Source of the DNA: Intestinimonas massiliensis (ex Afouda et al. 2020)
Lineage (GTDB): Bacteria; Bacillota; Clostridia; Oscillospirales; Oscillospiraceae
Assembly (NCBI RefSeq): GCF_900626285.1
Contig: NZ_LR131147.1
Span: 2,519,051-2,583,050 of the forward strand
Length of the DNA stretch: 64,000 nucleotides
Direction: 5' to 3'
In this document: one piece after another, positions 25,592-34,254 of the stretch
Layout of the letters: every line of letters begins with the position of its first letter
Numbering within the stretch: the first letter of the stretch is position 1
The notes under the pieces: model-generated
Told to the model about the DNA's origin: nothing
Databases searched by the model: none
Seen by the model: the letters and a program-made list of their open reading frames with translations, nothing else
Made by a program: the position numbers and the translations under genes

Positions 25592-25628
25592 AAAAACCGC
25601 TATTTTCTCTCAAAAACAGCGGTTTTTC
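25592..25628 (-). terminator. Terminator of tRNA-Val
   Basis: AAAAACCGCTGTTTTTG pairs across an A-rich loop with the opposing AGCGGTTTTTT on the minus strand, starting directly after the encoded CCA of the tRNA. Confidence 0.8.
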
Positions 25629-25704
25629 TGGTGGACGATACAGGACTTGAACCTGTGACCTCCCGCACGTCAAGCGGATGCTCTACCAGCTGAGCTAATC
25701 GTCC
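25629..25704 (-). tRNA. tRNA-Val (anticodon GAC)
   Basis: Minus-strand cloverleaf: acceptor GGACGAT/ATCGTCC, D-arm AGCTCAGCTGGTAGAGC, anticodon stem around CCGC-TTGACGT-GCGG giving anticodon GAC, T-arm ACAGGTTCAAGTCCTGT, encoded 3' ACCA. It is the likely att target of the adjacent integrases, although I could not find a second copy of its 3' end on the far side of the element. Confidence 0.93.
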
Positions 25705-25826
25705 AGACAGCGTAGATTATTATACCTGGAAAGAGGGGATCTGTCAATAGTTTTTTATTTTCCCTTTTCAAAATAAAGCAGGACTGTTATACTCAGGTCA
25801 GAATACCGGCGTTCAGGAGGATCGAA

Positions 25827-26612
25827 ATGGGGTATTTTAGGGTAGGCGCCCGGCAGCTTCACCAGTCGCTGGTGGACAGCGGGGCGGAGCTGGAGGTCTA
25901 TTGCCGGGAACGTACCGGCCTGCTGGCCGACGACGGACAGCGATGGGGGGTGCTCATTCTCCCCGGCGGCGGATATGAGCGTATTGCCCCGGCGGAGCGC
26001 GAGCCGGTGGCACTGGCGTTTCTGGCGGCAGGGATACAGGCCTTTGTGCTGTCCTACAGCCTGCTGCCCCAGGGCTGGCCTCAGCAGTTTCTGGAGGGAG
26101 CGGCGGCTCTGGCCTGGATCCGGGCCCACGCGGAGCAGTTTGGCCTCCGGCCCGACCGGGTGGCGGTGTGCGGCTTTTCCGCCGGCGGGCACCTGGCGGC
26201 CTGTCTGTCCTGTCTGTGGGACCATCCCCTGCTGGCAGAGCGGCTTGGCCTGACCCCGGAGCAGGCGCGGCCGGATGCCGCCATTCTGGGCTATCCGGTG
26301 GTAAACGAAATGCGCTATATCTCCCCACTGGGTGGGGAAGAGGAGCTGCGGCTGGACCGGCGGGTGAGGGGAGAGCACCCGCCCGCCTTCCTGTGGGCTA
26401 CGGGAGAGGACGCCACGGTGCCGGTGCAGAACACCCTGGACTATGCCGCCGCCCTGAGAAAAGCGGGGGTGCCGACGGAACTCCATCTCTTCGCACGGGG
26501 CCCCCACGCCATGGGGCTGGCAGACCGGGAGAGTGCCCGGGACGAAGCACACTACAATGCCCACGCGGCGGCCTGGCACGGCCTGTGCGTGGACTGGCTG
26601 AAAGGAGTATAA
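25827..26612 (+). CDS. Alpha/beta-hydrolase, acetyl-esterase/BD-FAE-like
   Basis: 261 residues; AGGAGG upstream. Oxyanion motif LPGGGYERIAPAE near residue 46, nucleophile elbow CGFSAGGHLAA near 113 (Ser), an Asp in GEDATVPVQN near 195 and His in ARGPHAMGLAD near 228 complete a triad. This is the layout of small intracellular esterases that remove acetyl or other acyl groups from sugars. It is coupled to an SDR gene one base downstream, so the two probably serve one catabolic step; the substrate is not evident. Confidence 0.82.
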   Translation: MGYFRVGARQLHQSLVDSGAELEVYCRERTGLLADDGQRWGVLILPGGGYERIAPAEREPVALAFLAAGIQAFVLSYSLLPQGWPQQFLEGAAALAWIRAHAEQFGLRPDRVAVCGFSAGGHLAACLSCLWDHPLLAERLGLTPEQARPDAAILGYPVVNEMRYISPLGGEEELRLDRRVRGEHPPAFLWATGEDATVPVQNTLDYAAALRKAGVPTELHLFARGPHAMGLADRESARDEAHYNAHAAAWHGLCVDWLKGV

Positions 26613-26613
26613 G

Positions 26614-27336
26614 ATGACCAAGCGTGTGGTCCTCATTACCGGCGGCAGCCGGGGGATCGGGGCGGCGGCGGCCCGGCGGTTCGCTGCCGGCGGCGACCAG
26701 GTGATCATCAATTACTGCCGCTCTCAGGAGCGGGCGGAGGCCCTTGCGGCTGAGATCGGCGGCTGGGCGGTACAGGCCGACGTGTCCGACCCGGAGCAGG
26801 TCAAGGAAATGGTTGACAATGTGTTGGAGAATTTTTGTCAACTTGACATTCTGATATGCAACGCAGGGATTGCCCAGCAGAAATTATTTGGCGATTTGAC
26901 CGACCAGGACTGGCGGCGGATGTTTGCCGTCAACGTAGATGGGATGTTCTACACCATACGGGCGGCCCTGCCCCAATTCATTCACCGGAAGGAGGGGCGG
27001 ATCCTGACGGTGTCCTCTATGTGGGGACAGGTGGGAGGCTCCTGTGAAGTGGCCTATTCCGCCGCAAAGGCCGCAGTCATTGGCATGACAAAGGCTTTGG
27101 CCAAGGAGCTGGGACCCTCCGGCATTACGGTGAACTGTGTGTCTCCCGGGGTCATCGACACGGAGATGAACGCCAATTTGGGGCCGGAGGACCTGGCCGC
27201 CCTGGCAGAAGAGACCCCGCTGGGTACCATCGGCCGGCCGGAGGATGTGGCAGAGGCCCTGTGGTATCTGGCTTCCCCTGGCGCGAAGTTCATAACCGGT
27301 CAGGTTTTGGCCCCCAATGGCGGGCTGATCGTGTAG
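26614..27336 (+). CDS. Short-chain dehydrogenase/reductase (FabG-like)
   Basis: 240 residues. Rossmann motif VLITGGSRGIGAAAARRFA at the start, ICNAGI near 86, catalytic Ser in ILTVSSMWGQVG, and YSAAKAAVIGMTKALA (Tyr-x3-Lys) near 147-160; C-terminal FITGQVLAPNGG. All catalytic residues of NAD(P)-dependent SDRs are present. FabG-type 3-oxoacyl-ACP reductase similarity is strong, but isolated SDRs such as this next to an esterase often act on other ketones or sugars. It starts 2 bp after the hydrolase stop. Confidence 0.82.
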   Translation: MTKRVVLITGGSRGIGAAAARRFAAGGDQVIINYCRSQERAEALAAEIGGWAVQADVSDPEQVKEMVDNVLENFCQLDILICNAGIAQQKLFGDLTDQDWRRMFAVNVDGMFYTIRAALPQFIHRKEGRILTVSSMWGQVGGSCEVAYSAAKAAVIGMTKALAKELGPSGITVNCVSPGVIDTEMNANLGPEDLAALAEETPLGTIGRPEDVAEALWYLASPGAKFITGQVLAPNGGLIV

Positions 27337-27375
27337 AAAAAGTGCCCTGTATTCATATTTTGTTCATAGTTCCAA

Positions 27376-27404
27376 CAATGGCCGCCGGGCTCCGGCGGCC
27401 ATTG
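27376..27404 (+). terminator. Terminator-like hairpin after the SDR gene
   Basis: CAATGGCCGCCGG/CCGGCGGCCATTG perfect stem between the SDR gene and the livJ promoter; the T-run is weak. Confidence 0.7.
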
Positions 27405-27416
27405 TGCAGTTTGGAG

Positions 27417-27452
27417 GTTGACAATTTCCGACGTTACGAATATAATTGTCAA
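27417..27452 (+). promoter_or_regulatory. livJ promoter inside a 9-bp inverted repeat
   Basis: TTGACA (27418-27423), exactly 17 bp, TATAAT (27441-27446): a full-consensus sigma-A promoter. GTTGACAAT (27417-27425) and ATTGTCAAC (27444-27452) are perfect inverted copies, one on the -35 and one on the -10, so a dimeric regulator or a DNA loop could cover both elements. Confidence 0.85.
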
Positions 27453-27477
27453 CAACTTCTAAAAGGAGGAAGATACA

Positions 27478-28695
27478 ATGAAAAAGCTTCGCATCCTGTC
27501 TCTTGCGCTGGCGGGTGCTCTGTGCGTTTCCATGCTGGCCGGCTGCGGCAGCAATGACCAGGGTTCCGCCAATACCCCCGCTGCTGGCGGTGAGACTCCC
27601 GCCGGTGAGACCGGTTCCACCGGTGATACTACCGGTACCATCAAGATCGGCGGCATCGGCCCCCTGACCGGCTCCGCTGCTGTGTACGGCCTGGCCACCA
27701 AGCAGGGCGCCGAGGTTGCCCTGGAAGAGATCAACGCTCTGGGCGGCCTGCAGTTCTCCCTGGACTTCCAGGACGATGAGGGCGATACCGAGAAGGCCGT
27801 CAACGCCTATAACAAGCTGATCGGCGACGGCGCTCAGATCATCTACGGCTGCACCACCACCAACCCCTGCGTGGCTGTGGCTGCCGAGACCTACAACGCC
27901 CGCTACTTCCAGCTGACTCCTTCCGCCTCCTCCACCACCGTGACCGAGGGCAAGGACAACGTGTTCCAGGTGTGCTTCACCGACCCCAACCAGGGCAGCA
28001 CCGCCGCCAACTACATCAAGGACAATAACCTGGGCACCAAGGTGGCCGTGATCTACAACAACGGCGACGCCTATTCCACCGGCATCTACAATGCCTTCCA
28101 GGCCACCGCCGAAGAGATCGGCCTGGAGATCGTCACCGTCCAGACCTTCCCCGACGACAGCAACACCGACTTCAACGTGCAGCTGACCGCCGCCAAGGAC
28201 GCCGGTGCCGATCTGGTGTTCATGCCCATCTACTACACCCCCGCTTCCCTGATCCTGTCTCAGGCCAAGACCATGGGCTATGAGCCCACCTTCTTCGGCT
28301 GCGACGGCATGGACGGCATCCTGGACCTGGAGGGCTTCGACGTGAGCCTGGCCGAGGGCCTGATGCTGATGACCCCCTTCAACGCCTGGGGCGAGGATGA
28401 GCGCACCGTCAACTTCGTGACCGAGTATCAGGAAGCTTACGGCGGCATTCCCAACCAGTTCGCCGCTGACGGCTACGACTGCATGTACGCCATCTATGAG
28501 GCCTGCACCGCCGCCGGCATCACCGCCGACATGAGCGCGCAGGACATCTGCGAGGCCCTGATCGCCCAGTTCACCTCCGCCGACTTCAGCGTGGACGGCC
28601 TGACCGGTACCGGCATGACCTGGTCCACCAACGGCGAGGTCTCCAAGGCCCCTGTTGTTGTTAAGGTCGAGGGCGGCCAGTACGTGACCCAGTAA
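27478..28695 (+). CDS. livJ: Branched-chain amino-acid ABC transporter, substrate-binding lipoprotein
   Basis: 405 residues. Lipoprotein leader ALAGALCVSMLAGCGSN (lipobox LAGC), then an acidic Gly/Thr linker and a type I periplasmic-binding fold: IKIGGIGPLTGSAAVYGLATKQGAEVALEEIN, GDTEKAVNAYNKLIGDGAQIIYGCTTTN, FAADGYDCMYAIYEA. Codon use is strongly biased to C-ending codons, unlike the flanking mobile DNA, which suggests high expression. First gene of livJHMGF. Binds Leu/Ile/Val or related amides; exact ligand unknown. Confidence 0.9.
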   Translation: MKKLRILSLALAGALCVSMLAGCGSNDQGSANTPAAGGETPAGETGSTGDTTGTIKIGGIGPLTGSAAVYGLATKQGAEVALEEINALGGLQFSLDFQDDEGDTEKAVNAYNKLIGDGAQIIYGCTTTNPCVAVAAETYNARYFQLTPSASSTTVTEGKDNVFQVCFTDPNQGSTAANYIKDNNLGTKVAVIYNNGDAYSTGIYNAFQATAEEIGLEIVTVQTFPDDSNTDFNVQLTAAKDAGADLVFMPIYYTPASLILSQAKTMGYEPTFFGCDGMDGILDLEGFDVSLAEGLMLMTPFNAWGEDERTVNFVTEYQEAYGGIPNQFAADGYDCMYAIYEACTAAGITADMSAQDICEALIAQFTSADFSVDGLTGTGMTWSTNGEVSKAPVVVKVEGGQYVTQ

Positions 28696-28868
28696 GTTTA
28701 TTCAGTTCCGCTGACATAAGGAGTGAAAGCGGGTTGCCGGCGCGCCCGGCAGCCCGCTTTTCCCCATGTTATCCGTTTGTATGGCGGACACATCCGCAGC
28801 CCGTCCGGGCCGCTGATGTTTCTGCCATACAGAGTATTTGTTTGAGAGTATATAGAGAGGTGAATGGT

Positions 28869-29741
28869 TTGAGCTTCCTCAACAATCTGATCACCGGCAT
28901 CAGTCTGGGCAGCGTCTACGCCATCATCGCCCTGGGTTACACCATGGTATACGGCATTGCCAAGATGCTGAACTTTGCCCACGGCGACATTATTATGGTG
29001 GGCGCCTATGTGATTTTCTTTGCCACCGGCAGCTTTGGGCTGAATCCAATCGTAGGTATTGTGCTGGCCGTGGTGGTGTGTACTGTGCTGGGTGTGGTCA
29101 TCGAAGGCCTGGCCTACAAACCCCTGCGGCAGGCGTCCTCCCTGGCGGTGCTGATCACCGCCATCGGCGTCAGCTACTTTTTACAGAACGCCGCCCTGCT
29201 GCTGTGGGGCGCCGATCCCAAGGTGTTTACCTCCGTTATTCCTGAGGGCTCCCTGCCCATTCCCGGGGTGAACATCACCTATGTGTCCCTGGTCACCGTG
29301 CTGGCCTGCATCGTCATTATGCTGGCCCTGACCTGGTTCACCACCAAGACCAAGATGGGCAAGGCCATGCGGGCCTGCTCCGAGGATAAGGCGGCGGCCC
29401 AGCTCATGGGTATCAACGTCAACCGCACGATCTCCATGACCTTTGCCATCGGCTCCGCCCTGGCGGCCATCGCCAGCGCCCTGCTCTTCTCCAGCTACAA
29501 GAACCTGATCCCCACCAGCGGCTCCATGCCCGGCATCAAGGCCTTTACCGCCGCCGTGTTCGGCGGCATCGGCTCCATCCCCGGCGCCATGCTGGGCGGC
29601 ATCCTGCTGGGCATTATCGAGACCTTTGCCAAGGTGATCAACACCAACATCTCCGATGCGGTGGTCTTTGCCGTACTGATCATCGTGCTGCTGGTCAAGC
29701 CCGCGGGCCTGCTGGGCAAGACCATCCGCGAGAAAGTGTGA
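28869..29741 (+). CDS. livH: Branched-chain amino-acid ABC transporter permease LivH
   Basis: 290 residues from TTG at 28869 (MSFLNNLITGISLGSVYAII), with AGAGG eight bases upstream; a GTG three codons earlier leaves no room for a ribosome site. About eight membrane helices; signature LGYTMVYGIAKMLNFAHGD near residue 26 and a coupling-loop GINVNRTISMTFAIGSALAAI near 180. The 170 bp separating it from livJ contain a GC-rich hairpin at 28738-28763 (CGGGTTGCCGG/CCGGCAGCCCG), possibly damping read-through from the abundant livJ message. Confidence 0.9.
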   Translation: MSFLNNLITGISLGSVYAIIALGYTMVYGIAKMLNFAHGDIIMVGAYVIFFATGSFGLNPIVGIVLAVVVCTVLGVVIEGLAYKPLRQASSLAVLITAIGVSYFLQNAALLLWGADPKVFTSVIPEGSLPIPGVNITYVSLVTVLACIVIMLALTWFTTKTKMGKAMRACSEDKAAAQLMGINVNRTISMTFAIGSALAAIASALLFSSYKNLIPTSGSMPGIKAFTAAVFGGIGSIPGAMLGGILLGIIETFAKVINTNISDAVVFAVLIIVLLVKPAGLLGKTIREKV

Positions 29742-29751
29742 GGTGGCGGAT

Positions 29752-30831
29752 ATGAAAAAGCTTTCTCCCGGCCGCAAGCGGCTGGTCAATAACTGCATTA
29801 CCTACGGCATCGTCATTGCTGCCTTCATTATCCTCCAGGTTTGCAACGCCGGCGGCCTGCTGTCCCCTTCCATCCAGGGCCAGCTGGTGCCCATCTGCGC
29901 CTATGTGGTTATGGCCATCGCTCTGAACCTGGTGGTGGGCATTTCCGGTGAGCTGAGCCTGGGCCACGCCGGATTCATGAGCGTGGGCGCCTTCTCCGGC
30001 GTGGTGACTGCCCTCTCTCTCCAGGATTCCATCCCCAACGACGCCCTCCGGCTGGCCATCGCCATGGTGGTGGGCGCGGTGCTGGCCGGTGTGGCCGGCG
30101 TCATCGTGGGTGTGCCGGTGCTCCGCCTCCGGGGCGACTACCTGGCCATCGTCACCCTGGCTTTCGGCGAGATCATCCGCAACATCTTCAACGTGCTCTA
30201 TGTGGGTGTGGATGAGAACGGCCTCCACTTCTCCCTGCAGAACGAGATGGCCCTGAACCTGGCCGAGGGCGGCAAGTCCATCCTGAAGGGGCCCATGGGC
30301 TTTACCACCAACGTGAAGATGGCCTCCTTTACCGCCGGCTTTATTCTGATCCTCATTACCCTCACCATTGCGCTCAACCTGATCAACAGCCGCTCCGGCC
30401 GGGCCATCATGGCCCTGCGGGACAACCGCATCGCCGCCGAGAGCGTGGGCATCGGGGCCACCAAGTACAAGCTGATGGCCTTCGTCACCTCTGCCGTGCT
30501 GGCGGGCGCCGCCGGCGTGCTGTACGCCATGAACTACTCCTCCATGGCTCCCAAGAAGTTCGACTTCAACACCTCCATCCTCATCCTGGTGTTCGTGGTG
30601 CTGGGCGGCATCGGCAACATCCGCGGTTCCATCATTGCCGCCGCCTTCCTGACCTACCTGCCCGAGCTGCTGCGCAACTTCAACCTGGATGAGTACCGGA
30701 TGCTGGTATACGCCATCGTCCTGATCCTGGTGATGCTGGTCACCAACAACCCCATGCTGAAAAGCGTGTTTACCTTTGCCGGACGGAGGGCAAAGAAGGA
30801 AGAAGCGCAGAAGGGAGGCGCGGTACAGTGA
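29752..30831 (+). CDS. livM: Branched-chain amino-acid ABC transporter permease LivM
   Basis: 359 residues; ATG at 29752 with GAGGTGG upstream. Multi-pass membrane protein with ALNLVVGISGELSLGHAGFMSVGAF near residue 60, LRGDYLAIVTLAFGEIIRN near 125 and the loop DNRIAAESVGIGATKYKLMAF near 225, all typical of LivM. Its end overlaps the livG start (GTGA). Confidence 0.9.
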   Translation: MKKLSPGRKRLVNNCITYGIVIAAFIILQVCNAGGLLSPSIQGQLVPICAYVVMAIALNLVVGISGELSLGHAGFMSVGAFSGVVTALSLQDSIPNDALRLAIAMVVGAVLAGVAGVIVGVPVLRLRGDYLAIVTLAFGEIIRNIFNVLYVGVDENGLHFSLQNEMALNLAEGGKSILKGPMGFTTNVKMASFTAGFILILITLTIALNLINSRSGRAIMALRDNRIAAESVGIGATKYKLMAFVTSAVLAGAAGVLYAMNYSSMAPKKFDFNTSILILVFVVLGGIGNIRGSIIAAAFLTYLPELLRNFNLDEYRMLVYAIVLILVMLVTNNPMLKSVFTFAGRRAKKEEAQKGGAVQ

Positions 30832-31688
30832 ACGAGCGGCTGAAAAACAAGCAGCCCACCAAAATGGTGCCCGTGCCCAGCCATTCCATCGTCCCCGAGC
30901 GGGACGTGGATAAGCCCCCCATTCTGGAGTGCCAGCACCTGGGCATCGACTTCGGCGGCCTGACCGCCGTCAACGAGTTCAACCTGACCGTGGGCCGCAC
31001 CGAGATTGCCGGCCTGATCGGCCCTAACGGCGCGGGCAAGACCACAGTATTCAACCTGCTGACCAAGGTGTACCAGCCCACCCGGGGCACCATCCTGCTG
31101 GACGGCAAGGACACCCACGGCATGAACACCGTGCAGGTAAACAAGGCGGGCATCGCCCGTACCTTCCAGAATATCCGGCTGTTCGACAAGTTGACTGTGG
31201 AGGACAACGTGAAGATCGGCCTCCACAACCAGATCCGCTATCCCATGTGGAGCGGCGTGCTCCGTCTGCCCAGCTACTGGAAGAAGGAGAAGCTGGCCCA
31301 TGACAGTGCCATGGAGCTGCTCCACATCTTCGACATGGAGGACCTGGCCAACCACCAGGCCGGCTCCCTGCCCTACGGCGCTCAGCGCCGGCTGGAGATC
31401 ATCCGGGCCCTGGCCACCAACCCCTCCCTGCTGCTGCTGGATGAGCCGGCGGCAGGTATGAACCCCTCCGAGACCGCCGACCTGATGGAGAACATCCTGA
31501 AGATCCGGGACACCTTCCAGATCGCCATCATGCTTATCGAGCATGATATGAACCTGGTTATGGGCATCTGCGAGGGTATCTGCGTGCTCAACTTCGGTCA
31601 GATCATCGCCAAGGGCACCCCCGCCGAGATCCAGGCCAACCCCAAGGTGGTGGAGGCCTACCTGGGCAGCCAGAAGAAGGAGGGCTGA
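30828..31688 (+). CDS. livG: Branched-chain amino-acid ABC transporter ATPase LivG
   Basis: 286 residues from GTG overlapping the livM stop. Walker A GPNGAGKTT, Q-loop ARTFQNIRLF, a signature degenerate to LPYGAQRRLEI, Walker B LLLLDEPAAGMNP, switch IEHDMNLVMG. The LPYG signature is usual for LivG. The N-terminal extension of about 30 residues (NKQPTKMVPVPSHS) is unusual. Confidence 0.9.
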   Translation: MNERLKNKQPTKMVPVPSHSIVPERDVDKPPILECQHLGIDFGGLTAVNEFNLTVGRTEIAGLIGPNGAGKTTVFNLLTKVYQPTRGTILLDGKDTHGMNTVQVNKAGIARTFQNIRLFDKLTVEDNVKIGLHNQIRYPMWSGVLRLPSYWKKEKLAHDSAMELLHIFDMEDLANHQAGSLPYGAQRRLEIIRALATNPSLLLLDEPAAGMNPSETADLMENILKIRDTFQIAIMLIEHDMNLVMGICEGICVLNFGQIIAKGTPAEIQANPKVVEAYLGSQKKEG

Positions 31689-31692
31689 CGCC

Positions 31693-32394
31693 ATGCTGAA
31701 GGTCAATAACATCAACGTGTACTACGGCGCCATCCACGCCATCAAGGATGTGTCCTTTGAGGTCAACGACGGCGAGATCGTCACCCTCATCGGCGCCAAC
31801 GGCGCCGGCAAGTCCACCACTCTGCAGACCATCTCCGGCCTGCTCCGCTCCCGCACCGGCTCCATCGAGTTCATGGGCAAGGATATCGGCAGTGTGCCTG
31901 CCGACAAGCTGGTGGCCCACGGACTGGCCCAGGTGCCTGAGGGCCGGCGGGTATTTCTCCAGATGACGGTGGAGGAGAACCTGGAGATGGGCGGCTTTAC
32001 CCAGCCCCCTTCCACCATCGCCCCCAACCTGGAAAAGGTGTACGCTCAGTTCCCCCGCCTGAAGGAGCGCCGGAAGCAGGTGGCAGGCACGCTGTCCGGC
32101 GGCGAGCAGCAGATGCTGGCCATGGGCCGTGCCCTCATGTCCAACCCCAAGCTGCTGATGCTGGATGAGCCCTCCATGGGCCTGGCCCCCATTCTGGTGG
32201 AGCAGATCTTTGATATTATCAAACAGCTCCACAAGATGGGCACCACCATTCTGCTGGTGGAGCAGAACGCCCAGATGGCCCTCAGCGTGGCCGACCGTGG
32301 CTACGTGCTGGAGACCGGGCGGATCACCCTCTCCGGCCCCGGTAAGGAGCTGCTGGCCGACGAGGCAGTCAAGAAGGCCTACCTGGGCGGCTGA
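31693..32394 (+). CDS. livF: Branched-chain amino-acid ABC transporter ATPase LivF
   Basis: 233 residues. Starts MLKVNNINVYYGAIHAIKDVSF; Walker A GANGAGKSTT, LAQVPEGRRVF Q-loop, signature LSGGEQQMLAMGRALM, Walker B LLMLDEPSMGLAP, switch VEQNAQMAL. It pairs with LivG on the LivHM permease dimer. Last gene of the operon, followed by a strong terminator. Confidence 0.92.
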   Translation: MLKVNNINVYYGAIHAIKDVSFEVNDGEIVTLIGANGAGKSTTLQTISGLLRSRTGSIEFMGKDIGSVPADKLVAHGLAQVPEGRRVFLQMTVEENLEMGGFTQPPSTIAPNLEKVYAQFPRLKERRKQVAGTLSGGEQQMLAMGRALMSNPKLLMLDEPSMGLAPILVEQIFDIIKQLHKMGTTILLVEQNAQMALSVADRGYVLETGRITLSGPGKELLADEAVKKAYLGG

Positions 32395-32407
32395 GCCCGA
32401 TACATAA

Positions 32408-32442
32408 GGACGCGCCGGAATTTCTGTTCCGGCGCGCCTTTT
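32408..32442 (+). terminator. liv operon terminator
   Basis: GGCGCGCCGGAA pairs with TTCCGGCGCGCC (one base offset) and is followed by TTTTTTC. Confidence 0.9.
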
Positions 32443-32528
32443 TTCATTCCATTTTTCCCAGCAACGTGGTATAATATAAGAGTTGGGATTGTTTTCTTCG
32501 GATACTTAAGGAGGAACTCGAGCCGATT

Positions 32529-33383
32529 ATGCCGAATTACTATGCACACCTGAAGTTTGGCAACAAAGTACTGGCGGATCTGCCGGTGGAGCTGGCACAG
32601 ACCATCGAGCAGGAGCGGGAAGCCTTTGACCTGGGTTGCCTGGGTCCGGATCCACTGTTTTTCTATCAACCCATCCGCCCCAACGCCGTCCGGCGGGAAG
32701 GGGTCAGGATGCACCGCAATTCCGCCCTGCCGGCGGTGGAGCGGCTGCGTCAGGCCATCGAGGATGAAGTGCCCATGTCGGTGGGCTACGGGGCGGGCTT
32801 TCTGTGCCACCTGGCCCTGGACAGCGCCTGCCACGGCTATGTGAATCAGCGGGCCGTGGATGGCCCTATCTCCCACATGGCCATGGAGGGGGAGTACGAC
32901 CGGATGCTCATTGAAAACGACGGCCTGGACGGCTTTGAGAAGGCCTATCTGCCCCGCATTCCCGGCCGCCGTTCCCAGGTGTGGGATGCCGCGTCCAGAG
33001 CCTATTACCATGCCTCTCCCCGTCAGATGCACTGGGCCTGCCGCTCCATGCATCTGTACCTGAACATTTTGGCCCGCTCTAACGGCCGGGCAGCAGGCAA
33101 GGTCATCGGCGCGGTGAGCCATGCGCTGCCCATTCGCTCCGCTAAGGGCGTGGCGCTGAAGCGCAAGCCCCACCCCTCTGCGGTAGAGAGCAACGCCGAC
33201 CTGGACCGGCTGCTGGAAAACGCCGTTCCTGAGACGGCGGAACAGATCACCGCCTTTTTCCAGGCCATTGAGGCGGAGCGGCCCGTGCCCCGCTGGTTTG
33301 ACCGGGATTTCAAGGGCGAACCTGTTCACGTGCCCATGCAGACCTATTTTCGGGCGCCCACCGGGTACTCTCTGGTCACCTGA
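32529..33383 (+). CDS. Zinc-dependent phospholipase C-family protein
   Basis: 284 residues with no signal peptide. Metal-ligand-rich segments fit the PF00882 family: NYYAHLKFGNKVL at the start, FDLGCLGPDPLFF near 35, MHRNSALP near 60, AGFLCHLALDSACHGYVNQ near 90 and SHMAMEGEYDRML near 115 (several His and Asp/Glu). Secreted members hydrolyse phospholipids; cytosolic clostridial members of this size have no proven substrate. Monocistronic, with a promoter region carrying TATAAT near 32471 and a terminator after it. Confidence 0.8.
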   Translation: MPNYYAHLKFGNKVLADLPVELAQTIEQEREAFDLGCLGPDPLFFYQPIRPNAVRREGVRMHRNSALPAVERLRQAIEDEVPMSVGYGAGFLCHLALDSACHGYVNQRAVDGPISHMAMEGEYDRMLIENDGLDGFEKAYLPRIPGRRSQVWDAASRAYYHASPRQMHWACRSMHLYLNILARSNGRAAGKVIGAVSHALPIRSAKGVALKRKPHPSAVESNADLDRLLENAVPETAEQITAFFQAIEAERPVPRWFDRDFKGEPVHVPMQTYFRAPTGYSLVT

Positions 33384-33391
33384 ATTGACAA

Positions 33392-33428
33392 CAAGGCCCG
33401 CCCCGCGCGCAGCGCGGGGCGGGCCTTT
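33392..33428. terminator. Bidirectional terminator
   Basis: AAGGCCCGCCCCGCGC/GCGCGGGGCGGGCCTT stem between convergent genes, with T-runs on both sides. Confidence 0.88.
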
Positions 33429-33431
33429 GTA

Positions 33432-34199
33432 CTAGGACGGCAGGCCCTCCTGTTCCGTCTGAAATTCCGTCATGGTACCCCAGTACCGCTTGGGCATGTG
33501 GGTCATGCGGCACTTGGGGTTGTAGCGCCCCTCGATGGCGATGGTGTCGTAAAACCGCCGCCACAGCCGGCGGTAATCCAGCTCTTCCTGTCCCGGCCGG
33601 TCCAGGTGAAACTCCGTCAGGGGGACGATAGCCCACTTGCCCGGCTTGTAAAACAGCGCCTCCTTGTGGGTGCGGTCGTACAGCACGAAGGATTCCCGGC
33701 TATACCGGGTGCAGAAGTGGGGCCGCAGCAGGGGAAGCACCCGGTTTTTGGGCTCGATCTCCCCGATGAGCAGCCCATCCTGCTCCGAGAACCGGGTAAA
33801 GCCCTTCAGCAGATGGGCCTCCCCGGTGAGGTGCTGCACGGCCTTTGTGACGGTATTCACCCGGTCGTCGGTGAGATCCCGCACCACCCCCGGCCCCCGC
33901 TGGTAGCCCAGCCGCAGGAACTCCCACAGGGCAAGCTCCTTCTCCGGCAGGCAGGTGAGGAAGCCGTGGACCACCAGCTGCCGCCCCTGTACGCCGATCT
34001 TTCTGTCCAGAGACTGGTAGACCCGTTTGGCGTGGCCCTCATCGGTGGCCACCTGCCGCTCCGGCCACAGGGAGAGCCGGTCATCCTCCGGGTCCAGAAA
34101 GCAGGCAGGTGCCTCTTTGTGGAGGTAGGCCTCAAACACGCAGCACAAAAAACCGGCAAAGCTGCCGTCGTAGTGGTAGGCCACCTGGGTCCAGTCCAT
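33432..34199 (-). CDS. Putative DNA-repair protein of the TIGR03915 type
   Basis: 255 residues from ATG at 34199 with AAAGGAAG upstream; the longer frame adds an unlikely 24-residue lead. Seen: YHYDGSFAGFLCCVFEAYLHKEAP at the start, LWEFLRLGYQRG near 100, and a conserved-looking C-terminal half RPHFCTRYSRESFVLYDRTH and WRRFYDTIAIEGRYNPKCRMTHMPKRYW. This is the non-radical-SAM partner that commonly accompanies the TIGR03916 radical-SAM protein. It lies 55 bp downstream of that gene and shares its LexA-type promoter. The pair is annotated as putative DNA repair or modification; the lesion is unknown. Confidence 0.82.
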   Translation of the reverse strand: MDWTQVAYHYDGSFAGFLCCVFEAYLHKEAPACFLDPEDDRLSLWPERQVATDEGHAKRVYQSLDRKIGVQGRQLVVHGFLTCLPEKELALWEFLRLGYQRGPGVVRDLTDDRVNTVTKAVQHLTGEAHLLKGFTRFSEQDGLLIGEIEPKNRVLPLLRPHFCTRYSRESFVLYDRTHKEALFYKPGKWAIVPLTEFHLDRPGQEELDYRRLWRRFYDTIAIEGRYNPKCRMTHMPKRYWGTMTEFQTEQEGLPS

Positions 34200-34254
34200 A
34201 AGCGCTTCCTTTCCAGCCAACTGGCCGTAGGGACGCACACTGTGCGCCCGGCTT

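Noticed and set aside
15600..25630. Direct repeat of the tRNA-Val 3' end on the left side of element 1
   Set aside because: I searched by eye around 15.5-17.8 kb for GGACGATACAGGACTTGAA-type sequence and found none, so the element ends stay unassigned.
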